A stretch of 12,156 nt of DNA from Bacteroidota bacterium (GTDB lineage: Bacteria; Bacteroidota; Bacteroidia; M30B66), in the NCBI GenBank assembly GCA_947497195.1, contig CANMGM010000042.1, positions 1 through 12,156 of the forward strand, read 5' to 3'. A program made the position numbers and the translations under genes. Under the pieces are notes generated by a model that made no database searches, was not told the DNA's origin, and saw only the letters and a list, made by a program, of their open reading frames with translations. Every line of letters begins with the position of its first letter. The first letter of the stretch is position 1. This document shows positions 1 to 6,460 of the stretch, piece after piece.

Positions 1-1
1 C

Positions 2-1435
2 ACGAGTACATCTGCAAATTTTCCCGATTTCTGGACATGGTTTTTCGAAGGAGGAAATCCCCCGACAACAATCGGCGATAATGCCTTGGTTTATTACACG
101 AATGGCCAACCCGGATGCCTGAGCGCATCAATCACTGCAACAAATTTCTATGGCAGCGATTCGTATGTTAATCCATGTGCGATTTATATTCCCGAAACAA
201 ACGCCTGCCAATCGCTGATGTTTAGCGAATACGTCTGCGACACAAATCATAATCAGGCCATTGAATTGGTAAACGCATCCAGTCAGGTCATTAATCTCGA
301 AAATTGGGCTATTTCGCTTTTTCCCAACGGTACATTTAATCCAACCCAAACCCTTGATTTATCTGGAAGTCTCGAACCGTATCAAACGCTCGTAATCGTT
401 AATCCTTCTGCCGATTCTGCGTTGCAGTCGCTGTCTTCAAACGCATCGGGCGTTTGTAATTTTAATGGTAACGATGTTATTGCACTTTTAAAAAACGGCT
501 CGATTGTCGATGCCATCGGAAAGTTGGGAGAGTTTCCTGCCAATGACTGGCCTGTTGGCGGATTAAACACGCAAAGCATCAGCATGCTTCGCGACATAAC
601 CGTATCGCGTCCCAATCCGAATTGGGATGATTCGCAATTTGATTGGATTGCCTATGCGGCAGGAACATTTAATAATTTAGGCAGCCATACATTTAATTGC
701 GGAACGTATTCAGAGCCTTCTATTTTAAATGCAGGTTTTTCGCTATCTGATATGCTCATCTGTGCAGGCGATTTTATTGTATTGAACGATGAAAGTACGG
801 GCAACCCCGTGAACTGGATATGGACCTTTCCCGGTTCGGTAAATGAATACGGAAATGGAGCCAATCCCGGGGTTGTATATTATCTTAATCCAGGCACATT
901 TTCGATTGGACTTGCCATTAGTAATGAACTCGGTTTTGATGCCGAATTAGTGGATCAGGCCATAACTGTTTTAGATTATCCAAATCCACAGATTGAATTA
1001 CAAGGCAATGCATTGATTTGTTCGGGTTGTTCCGAAGGTATTATTTGGATGCTAAATGGCAGTGAACTGATTGGAGAAACAGGTACTGCATTACAAATTT
1101 CGGAACCGGGAGAATATTCGGTAATATCATCGAATGCCGCGGGATGTGTGGCAACATCGCCGATGTTTTTAGTATTTACTGTTCATACGAACAGTTATGA
1201 AGCGGCCAAACTTGTTGTATATCCCAATCCCACAAACGGAATGCTGAATATTAAAATCCCCGATACAGCGGGCAATGAAATTTCCTATGATGTAATTGAT
1301 ATGGTGGGGCGCGTAATACAACGCGGTAAAATGCAGCCTACCCTTTCGATTGAATCGCTAAATGCCGGCAATTATTTCATTCGTGTTTGGGACGCAGGTC
1401 GCTTGTTAGGCGTAAAGCATATCGTAAAACGTTAA
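2..1435 (+). CDS. Secreted multidomain protein with PKD, lamin-tail and T9SS sorting domains (5' partial)
   Basis: The frame is open from base 2 with no plausible start, so this is the last 477 residues of a longer protein. The TTG at 86 lies inside a PKD-like strand and is not a real start. Visible modules by fragment residue: the end of a PKD domain (about 1-55, WTWFFEGG then ITATNFYGSD); a lamin-tail domain (about 71-232, FSEYVCD, AIELVNASS, ending DWIAYAAG and LGSHTF); a second PKD-like domain (about 243-325, WIWTFPGS then VVYYLNPGTFSIGLAISN); an Ig-like stretch (about 328-395); and a T9SS type A sorting domain (about 406-477, VYPNPTNGMLNI, MVGRV, LNAGNYFIRV, final KHIVKR). By family knowledge the sorting domain directs export across the outer membrane and anchoring or release. 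PKD and lamin-tail modules are usually adhesive or accessory. Any catalytic domain would be upstream, out of view. The class is clear; the specific function is unknown. Confidence 0.9.
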   Translation, partial: TSTSANFPDFWTWFFEGGNPPTTIGDNALVYYTNGQPGCLSASITATNFYGSDSYVNPCAIYIPETNACQSLMFSEYVCDTNHNQAIELVNASSQVINLENWAISLFPNGTFNPTQTLDLSGSLEPYQTLVIVNPSADSALQSLSSNASGVCNFNGNDVIALLKNGSIVDAIGKLGEFPANDWPVGGLNTQSISMLRDITVSRPNPNWDDSQFDWIAYAAGTFNNLGSHTFNCGTYSEPSILNAGFSLSDMLICAGDFIVLNDESTGNPVNWIWTFPGSVNEYGNGANPGVVYYLNPGTFSIGLAISNELGFDAELVDQAITVLDYPNPQIELQGNALICSGCSEGIIWMLNGSELIGETGTALQISEPGEYSVISSNAAGCVATSPMFLVFTVHTNSYEAAKLVVYPNPTNGMLNIKIPDTAGNEISYDVIDMVGRVIQRGKMQPTLSIESLNAGNYFIRVWDAGRLLGVKHIVKR

Positions 1436-1476
1436 CGATTTTTAGTCCCCTTAAAGCTCCGTGCTTCAGTCCAGAG

Positions 1477-1560
1477 ATATGGATTTCGAAAAACGATACA
1501 GGATAATTGATTTACGATATATGATTTATCATTCACGATAATTCAATACCGAAGCCATAT
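1477..1560. repeat. Imperfect inverted repeat enclosing an AT-rich repeat tract
   Basis: ATATGG at 1477-1482 and TTCG at 1485-1488 are complementary to CCATAT at 1555-1560 and CGAA at 1550-1553. This gives 10 pairs with a small asymmetric internal loop (2 bases against 1). The enclosed 61 bases are almost exactly the heptamer-phased tract. As a hairpin it would have a very long loop, so it may instead mark the borders of an inserted or repeated unit. Confidence 0.45.
1493..1548. repeat. Degenerate heptamer-phased tandem repeat (8 units)
   Basis: Cut every 7 bases from 1493, the sequence reads acgatac, aggataa, ttgattt, acgatat, atgattt, atcattc, acgataa, ttcaata. Column 4 is A in 8 of 8 units, column 5 is T in 7 of 8 and column 3 is G in 6 of 8. 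ACGATA recurs at 1493, 1514 and 1535, exactly 21 bases apart. Short heptameric repeats of this kind are known from cyanobacterial intergenic DNA. No coding role is apparent. Confidence 0.6.
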
Positions 1561-1745
1561 TTCATAATGCAAACGAAAGCGCCAGTGATTGAAGGGGAAA
1601 GCCTGCAAACCTGATAGCGAAGCGATTCGGGTGCGGACTTGTACCGAAAAGCACGGCCGGCGCCCAAAGAAAAAATCTTTTTCGAATTGAATATAAACGC
1701 TTTAAGAGCCGTCTGATTGGGGTCCGCCACTCCTCCACCCCGAGG
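1561..1745. repeat. Candidate dispersed intergenic element (GC-richer block)
   Basis: This block is visibly richer in G and C than the flanking intergenic DNA and has several small self-complementary parts. GTGC at 1631-1634 pairs with GCAC at 1651-1654 around a nested GG/CC pair (1635-1636 with 1644-1645). GGCGCC lies at 1659-1664. GAAAAA-atc-TTTTTC spans 1669-1683. A 65-residue minus-strand frame (1533-1730) covers most of it but has no recognisable domain. From general impression this resembles non-coding elements scattered between genes in some environmental Bacteroidetes. Only one copy is present here, so repetition is inferred and not seen. Confidence 0.3.
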
Positions 1746-1881
1746 TCAAGTTACAACACAAGCCCCGTACTAGTCGTTTCAAAATCGCAAAACGGATAAT
1801 TCTTACGAACACGCTTGTTCATTTCCCGGTTCAAAAAAGGCGCTTTGAATGTGAATAGCTTTTGGGGAACTTTCAGCAGGG

Positions 1882-1900
1882 CGGGGACACGTGTCTCCCG
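1882..1900. repeat. Palindrome with GC-rich arms
   Basis: GACACGTGTC at 1886-1895 is a perfect 10-base palindrome. The arms CGGG (1882-1885) and CCCG (1897-1900) are also complementary, with one bulged T at 1896. It could be an operator-like dyad or a short hairpin with an ACGT loop. No T-run follows directly, so it is not a standard terminator. Confidence 0.4.
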
Positions 1901-2205
1901 TTCTAAAATTGCACAATTACTTTATCTTTTCACAAACGCCTTACATTTTAAGAATCCACCAGAATGCTATAAACTTCTTACAATTCTCCATTGGATTTTG
2001 TTGTTTACTAGCCTATCAATGCATGATAAGGGAAAGGGACTTTTAGCCTGTATTTCAAATTCAGAATCTGAGTCTAATGCAGAAACTAAAACACCTAATA
2101 AACCATAAGAACGATTTCGCGATCCGCCAACCGGCTACATTTTTCGTTGTTAAAACTATGTTGAAATTGAATCTTGCTTCCATGCACGAGGGTTAATTCA
2201 AAACC

Positions 2206-2213
2206 TACCTTTG
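2206..2213 (+). promoter_or_regulatory. Bacteroidetes -7 promoter box upstream of the cyanophycinase
   Basis: TACCTTTG matches the Bacteroidetes consensus TAnnTTTG exactly and lies 18 bases before the ATG at 2232. That spacing would give a short leader of roughly a dozen bases. No TTG (-33 element) was found at the expected distance upstream. Confidence 0.6.
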
Positions 2214-2231
2214 CATTTTTAGCATTACACC

Positions 2232-3110
2232 ATGCATACACCAAAAGGAATTCTAATCTCTATCGGAGGCAATGTCGACAAAGGCACGGCCGCCGAACCA
2301 AGTTACAATACACCATCGAATCTTGCCTTCTTCGAAGATGGCATCCTGAAGCGCATACTCTCTGAAATGAAAGGTGCCGAAAGTCGTGTTGAAGTAATTA
2401 CGACCGCTTCAGAAATCCCTGAAGAAGTGGGAAATAATTATGTAGAAGCCTTTAATCGTCTGGGATGTACCAATGTTAATGTAATTCACATCCGCAACCG
2501 CGAAGACACGCAAATTCCCGAATACTACAAACGCATCGAAAAAGCGGATGGAGTGATGTTTACCGGCGGAAACCAAATGCGCCTCACCACCATTTTTGGA
2601 GGAACCGATATCTTCAAACTCATTCAGGAACGTTACGAGAACGAACATTTCATTATTGCAGGTACCTCGGCAGGGGCTATGGCCATGTCGAATACTATGA
2701 TTTACGAAGGTCCGAGCGATGAATCATTCCTAAAAGGGAAAGTTAAAATCACCACCGGACTGGCATTCATGAAAGATGTAATCATCGATTCGCATTTCGT
2801 GAAACGCGGGCGTTTCGGGCGCTTGGCGCAAGCTGTAGCCGCAAATCCTGGCTGCATCGGAATCGGTCTGGGCGAAGATACCGGAGTTCTGGTGAAACAT
2901 GGCTCAGAACTCGAAGCTATCGGTTCGGGTTTGGTGATTATCTTCGACGGACACGCCATACGCCATTCAAATATCGCCGACATCAACGATGGACAACCCA
3001 TTTCGATTGAACACCTCGTGGTGCACGTGATGGCTAAAGGCAATCATTACCATGTAAAATCGCGTAAATTCTACGCCGGACGTGAAGCGGTTGAAGCCGC
3101 TAACGCATGA
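2232..3110 (+). CDS. cphB: Cyanophycinase-like serine peptidase (family S51)
   Basis: This 292-residue protein matches cyanophycinase, an S51 exopeptidase that cleaves the storage polymer cyanophycin (multi-L-arginyl-poly-L-aspartate) to beta-Asp-Arg dipeptides. Features: the N-terminal strand ILISIGGN (7-14); FTGGNQ (110-115); the nucleophile elbow GTSAGAMAM (144-152) with catalytic Ser146; DSHFVKRGRFGRL (186-198) with His188; and GLGEDTG (212-218) with Glu215. Ser, His and Glu match the catalytic set described for the Synechocystis enzyme. There is no signal peptide, so it should be cytoplasmic. The ATG at 2232 is chosen because it starts just before the conserved first strand and sits 18 bases after a promoter box. 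No cyanophycin synthetase (cphA) or isoaspartyl dipeptidase gene is visible nearby. The family call is firm; cyanophycin as the true substrate is less certain. Confidence 0.9.
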   Translation: MHTPKGILISIGGNVDKGTAAEPSYNTPSNLAFFEDGILKRILSEMKGAESRVEVITTASEIPEEVGNNYVEAFNRLGCTNVNVIHIRNREDTQIPEYYKRIEKADGVMFTGGNQMRLTTIFGGTDIFKLIQERYENEHFIIAGTSAGAMAMSNTMIYEGPSDESFLKGKVKITTGLAFMKDVIIDSHFVKRGRFGRLAQAVAANPGCIGIGLGEDTGVLVKHGSELEAIGSGLVIIFDGHAIRHSNIADINDGQPISIEHLVVHVMAKGNHYHVKSRKFYAGREAVEAANA

Positions 3111-3118
3111 TTTTTTTT
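3086..3118 (+). terminator. Weak terminator-like hairpin and T-run at the end of the cyanophycinase gene
   Basis: AGCGG (3086-3090) and CCGCT (3097-3101) pair around a 6-base loop. A run of eight T follows at 3111-3118. The hairpin lies inside the last codons of the gene and the T-run starts 9 bases after the stem, farther than in a typical intrinsic terminator, so this is only a candidate. Confidence 0.22.
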
Positions 3119-3121
3119 ACC

Positions 3122-3129
3122 TATTTTCG
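3122..3129 (+). promoter_or_regulatory. Possible -7 box upstream of dihydrolipoyl dehydrogenase
   Basis: TATTTTCG differs from TAnnTTTG at one defined position (C for the third T) and ends 21 bases before the ATG at 3151. It follows the T-run at the end of the previous gene. A separate promoter for this gene is therefore possible but weakly supported. Confidence 0.3.
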
Positions 3130-3150
3130 CAGCGCAATCAGCATAAACTT

Positions 3151-4539
3151 ATGAATTACGACTTAATCGTTATTGGAACCGGCCCAGGTGGATATGTGGC
3201 GGCAATTCGTGCTGCACAACTTGGATTAAAAGTAGCCGTTGTTGAACGTGAAGAACTGGGCGGAATCTGCCTCAACTGGGGATGCATCCCAACCAAAGCC
3301 TTACTCAAAAGTGCAAACGTGTTCGAATACCTGAGTCACGCTGCCGATTACGGCATTAAGGTACAGGGCGCCGAAGCCGATTTCGGAGGCATGGTGAAAC
3401 GCAGCCGCGGCGTTGCCGATGGCATGAGCAAAGGAATCCAGTTCCTTTTAAAGAAAAATAAAATCGATGTAATCTTCGGAAACGCGCAAATTACCCGCGA
3501 TAAAAAAGTAGATGTTAAGGCTGCCGATGGAAAATCGACAAGCTATACTGCGAAAAATATAATCATCGCTACTGGTGCACGCAGCCGCGAATTGCCCAAT
3601 TTGAAACAAGATGGCAAACGTATAATTGGTTACCGCGAAGCCATGACCTTGCCCAACCAACCAAAATCGATGGTTGTTGTGGGTTCTGGCGCAATTGGAG
3701 TTGAGTTCGCATATTTTTACAACACCATTGGAACGAAGGTTACCATCGTTGAGTTTATGCCGAACATTGTTCCTGTAGAAGACGAAGAAGTGAGCAAGCA
3801 GCTCGAACGCTCGTTCAAAAAAGCCGGTATCGAAATCATGACCAACGCAAGTGTTGAGTCGGTCGATAGCAGCGGAGCCACGCTGAAGGTTAAGGTTAAA
3901 ACAGCCAAAGGCGAACAAGTGCTCGAATGCGATACTGTTTTGTCGGCTGCCGGTGTTGTTGCAAATATCGAAAACATTGGACTTGAAACGCTTGGCGTTA
4001 AAACCGACAAAGGAAAAATCTTGGTTGATGCCTATTACCAGACCAATGTTCCGGGAATTTATGCCATTGGCGATGTTGTTCCGGGTCCGGCACTCGCGCA
4101 CGTGGCCTCGGCCGAAGGCATTATCTGCGTTGAAAAAATCGCGGGCCATCACCCCGAACCATTGAACTACGGGAACATCCCGGGATGTACCTATTGCAAT
4201 CCCGAAATTGCATCTGTAGGCATGACCGAAAAAGCCGCGAAAGAAGCAGGCTACGAAATTAAAGTGGGTAAATTCCCTTTTTCAGCCTCGGGTAAGGCAT
4301 CGGCAGCAGGTGCTAAAGATGGTTTTGTGAAAGTAATCTTCGATGCCAAATACGGCGAATGGCTTGGTTGCCATATGATTGGCGCAAATGTTACCGAGAT
4401 GATTGCAGAAGCTGTTGCCGCGCGTAAGCTCGAAACAACAGGGCATGAAATTATCAAAACCGTACACCCGCATCCGACCATGTCTGAAGCGGTTATGGAA
4501 GCTGCTGCCGCGGCCTACGGCGAGGTTATTCACCTCTAA
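3151..4539 (+). CDS. lpdA: Dihydrolipoyl dehydrogenase (E3 component)
   Basis: This 462-residue flavoprotein reoxidises protein-bound dihydrolipoamide with NAD+. It is the shared E3 subunit of the pyruvate, 2-oxoglutarate and branched-chain dehydrogenase complexes and of glycine cleavage. Features: the FAD-binding GTGPGG (9-14); the redox disulfide GGICLNWGCIPTK with Cys40 and Cys45; the NAD-binding VVVGSGAIGVEFAYFY; AIGDV (FAD binding); and the C-terminal HPHPTMSE (439-446) with the His441/Glu446 pair. Length and motifs are complete. A GTG at 3082 would extend the frame 23 codons but overlaps the upstream gene and adds non-family sequence. The ATG at 3151 gives the usual MNYDLIVIG start. No E1 or E2 genes are adjacent, so this is a stand-alone copy and its complex cannot be assigned. 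The next gene begins 9 bases after the stop, which suggests co-transcription. Confidence 0.95.
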   Translation: MNYDLIVIGTGPGGYVAAIRAAQLGLKVAVVEREELGGICLNWGCIPTKALLKSANVFEYLSHAADYGIKVQGAEADFGGMVKRSRGVADGMSKGIQFLLKKNKIDVIFGNAQITRDKKVDVKAADGKSTSYTAKNIIIATGARSRELPNLKQDGKRIIGYREAMTLPNQPKSMVVVGSGAIGVEFAYFYNTIGTKVTIVEFMPNIVPVEDEEVSKQLERSFKKAGIEIMTNASVESVDSSGATLKVKVKTAKGEQVLECDTVLSAAGVVANIENIGLETLGVKTDKGKILVDAYYQTNVPGIYAIGDVVPGPALAHVASAEGIICVEKIAGHHPEPLNYGNIPGCTYCNPEIASVGMTEKAAKEAGYEIKVGKFPFSASGKASAAGAKDGFVKVIFDAKYGEWLGCHMIGANVTEMIAEAVAARKLETTGHEIIKTVHPHPTMSEAVMEAAAAAYGEVIHL

Positions 4540-4548
4540 TTCCAAAGC

Positions 4549-6432
4549 ATGTGCGGCATAACCGGATGCATTGCCTTTCGTGATGCGGGTCTGAAACGAC
4601 TCGATCAGGTAGAGCTTTCGGTTCAGAAACTCAGGCTACGCGGTCCGGATGGCAACGGTGTGTATCGGCATAACAACGTAGCCTTCGGCCATGCACGTTT
4701 GTCGATCATAGATACGTCATCAAATGGTTCGCAGCCTTTCAGCGACGAAAGCGGACGTTACACGCTGGTTTTTAACGGAGAGTTTTTTAATTTCAAGCCC
4801 TACCGGCAGAAATTGGAAGCTGCCGGCATTCGGTTTCGGTCTGAAAGCGATACGGAAGTATTACTGCATCTGCTTATTCGCGAAGGCAGCTCATGTATTG
4901 AAAAGATAAATGGATTTTTTGCCTTTGCCTTTTACGACCGCGATACGGGAAAAGTAATCATTGCCCGCGACCGCTATGGAGAGAAGCCGCTGGTGTGGAT
5001 GCAGGATGAAGACGGTCTATGCTTCGCCTCCGAAATGAAGGCCTTGCTTGGCTATTCATTCGAAAAAACACTTGATCATACCTCCCTGTTGCATTATTTG
5101 CATTTAAATTACATCCCGGCTCCGAATAGTATTTTCGAACAGGTTCGGAAACTCGAACCCGGGCATTTTATGGAAGTATCGGAGCAACATATCCACATTG
5201 AACGTTGGTATGCGATGCCGGAAAAAATTACCGAACCGATTCCAACGTATAGCGAAGCACAAAAAACACTTCGCAAAAAAATGGAACTTGCCGTTGAACG
5301 TCGCATGATTTCAGATGTTCCACTTGGTAGTTTTCTGTCGGGTGGAATTGATTCATCGGTGGTTACGGCCCTTGCATCGCAGCATACAAAAAACCTGAAT
5401 ACCTTTTCAATTGGATATGCCGACGAACCCCTTTTCGACGAAACGCGATACGCCCAATTGGTAGCGAATAAATTTGGTACCAACCATACGGTTTTTTCGC
5501 TGCGGAACAAAGATTTATTCGACCATTTGCACGGCATGTTGGAGTATATCGACGAACCGTTCGCAGATTCATCGGCACTGGCAGTGAATATTTTATGCAA
5601 GGAAACCAGCAAACATGTAACGGTAGCACTTTCGGGCGATGGTGCCGACGAATTGTTTGGCGGTTACCGCAAGCACGAAGGCGAATGGAATTTGCGCAAT
5701 GGTGGCCTAAAAGCGTCTTTGGTTGGTTTATTGGAACCTGTTTGGGATGCACTGCCGGCATCTCGCAATTCGTCGAGCGGCAACCTTATCCGCAAACTGC
5801 GGAAATTTAGCAAGGGATTAAAAACAGATGCTTCCGAGCGATACTGGAACTGGTGCGGCTATTCGGATGAAGCGTACTTGAAATCGATTTCGGCATTTTC
5901 GTCAAACGCCCAGGAAAATAGTGCCCGCAAAAAATACCTGACGCGGTTTATTGGTCGCACAGGCGACATGAACGAAATGTTACTCAACGACATGCACCTG
6001 GTGTTACCGGGCGATATGCTCGTAAAAGTCGATTTAATGTCGATGGCCAACAGCCTGGAGGTGCGCAGTCCGTTTCTGGACTATGAAGTGGTTGATTTTG
6101 CAGCTGGTTTGCCTGCCGAATATAAAATTTCGGGCTTAGGCAGAAAGCGTATTGTTCAGGATGCATTTCGTGCAATTTTGCCAGAAGAATTGTACAATCG
6201 CCCAAAGCAAGGATTTGAAGTGCCGTTGTTGCAGTGGTTTAGATCCGATTTAAAAAGCTGGATATTTGACGAATTGCTGGAAAAGAAATTTGTGGAGCAG
6301 CAGGGCTTGTTCCGTTTTGAAGGGATTTCGCATTTGCGCAAACAATTGGAATCAGGGAATCCAGGGGATGCAACAGCCCGTATTTGGGCTTTACTTGTAT
6401 TTCAAAATTGGTATCGACAATGGATGAAATAA
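4549..6432 (+). CDS. asnB: Glutamine-hydrolysing asparagine synthetase / AsnB-type amidotransferase
   Basis: This 627-residue protein has the two-domain AsnB layout. The N-terminal class II glutaminase domain shows MCGITGC with nucleophile Cys2 (after Met removal), RGPDGNG (31-37) and NGEFFNF (76-82). The C-terminal synthetase domain has the ATP-pyrophosphatase loop SGGIDSS (264-270), DEPFADSSA (335-343) and SGDGADELFGGY (362-373). In the canonical reaction the glutaminase frees ammonia that is channelled to a beta-aspartyl-AMP intermediate. Starting at the ATG of 4549 is required to place the catalytic cysteine second. It lies 9 bases after the dihydrolipoyl dehydrogenase stop and 28 bases before a glycosyltransferase. 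AsnB-like proteins are frequent in polysaccharide clusters, where some amidate sugar carboxylates, so the acceptor could be aspartate or a uronic acid. All catalytic motifs appear intact. Confidence 0.9.
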   Translation: MCGITGCIAFRDAGLKRLDQVELSVQKLRLRGPDGNGVYRHNNVAFGHARLSIIDTSSNGSQPFSDESGRYTLVFNGEFFNFKPYRQKLEAAGIRFRSESDTEVLLHLLIREGSSCIEKINGFFAFAFYDRDTGKVIIARDRYGEKPLVWMQDEDGLCFASEMKALLGYSFEKTLDHTSLLHYLHLNYIPAPNSIFEQVRKLEPGHFMEVSEQHIHIERWYAMPEKITEPIPTYSEAQKTLRKKMELAVERRMISDVPLGSFLSGGIDSSVVTALASQHTKNLNTFSIGYADEPLFDETRYAQLVANKFGTNHTVFSLRNKDLFDHLHGMLEYIDEPFADSSALAVNILCKETSKHVTVALSGDGADELFGGYRKHEGEWNLRNGGLKASLVGLLEPVWDALPASRNSSSGNLIRKLRKFSKGLKTDASERYWNWCGYSDEAYLKSISAFSSNAQENSARKKYLTRFIGRTGDMNEMLLNDMHLVLPGDMLVKVDLMSMANSLEVRSPFLDYEVVDFAAGLPAEYKISGLGRKRIVQDAFRAILPEELYNRPKQGFEVPLLQWFRSDLKSWIFDELLEKKFVEQQGLFRFEGISHLRKQLESGNPGDATARIWALLVFQNWYRQWMK

Positions 6433-6435
6433 TTT

Positions 6436-6443
6436 TACCTTTG
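6436..6443 (+). promoter_or_regulatory. Bacteroidetes -7 promoter box upstream of the GT4 glycosyltransferase
   Basis: TACCTTTG is an exact TAnnTTTG match lying between the asnB stop and the ATG at 6461, with 17 bases between the box and the start codon. This is almost the same box and spacing as upstream of the cyanophycinase. A TTG occurs at 6408-6410 but is too far upstream for a standard -33 element. It could start transcription of the polysaccharide cluster. Confidence 0.55.
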
Positions 6444-6460
6444 CGCGAATTAAGGTGTAG

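Larger units (their letters stand above)
1436..2231. other. Long intergenic region without a convincing gene
   Basis: About 800 bases separate the T9SS protein from the cyanophycinase. Short open frames exist on both strands (for example 1815-2108 + with a TTG start, and 1533-1730 -), but neither shows a recognisable family, a preceding promoter box or coding-like composition. No tRNA cloverleaf or rRNA-like segment was seen. The region holds a heptamer-phased repeat (1493-1548), an inverted repeat enclosing it (1477-1560), a GC-richer block (1561-1745), a palindrome (1882-1900) and, at its 3' end, a promoter box (2206-2213). An undescribed small RNA cannot be excluded. Confidence 0.7.

Noticed and set aside
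86..1435. TTG at 86 as the true start of the T9SS protein
   Set aside because: The frame is open to base 2 and the upstream residues complete a PKD-like domain, so the gene is truncated by the window edge.
1424..1445. Terminator after the T9SS gene (CGTTAACG followed by ATTTTT)
   Set aside because: The dyad is only 8 bases with no room for a loop, and extension of the stem needs a bulge. Too weak to call.
1620..1700. Possible tRNA or CRISPR-like structure in the GC-richer block
   Set aside because: No cloverleaf with anticodon and T-loop could be drawn, and there are no regularly spaced identical repeats with unique spacers.
1533..1730. 65-residue minus-strand open frame
   Set aside because: It covers the candidate intergenic element and part of the heptamer tract and has no domain, signal or upstream promoter. 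Better explained by the element itself.
1815..2108. 97-residue + strand open frame in the intergenic region
   Set aside because: TTG start, no promoter box or recognisable domain, an unconvincing residue mix and AT-rich non-coding-like DNA. Most likely a chance frame.
3082..3150. N-terminal extension of dihydrolipoyl dehydrogenase from GTG 3082
   Set aside because: It overlaps the cyanophycinase gene and adds residues before the conserved start of the FAD-binding fold. ATG 3151 fits the family.
3448..4152. 234-residue minus-strand open frame opposite lpdA
   Set aside because: It lies wholly within a clear dihydrolipoyl dehydrogenase gene and has low-complexity residues typical of an antisense shadow frame.
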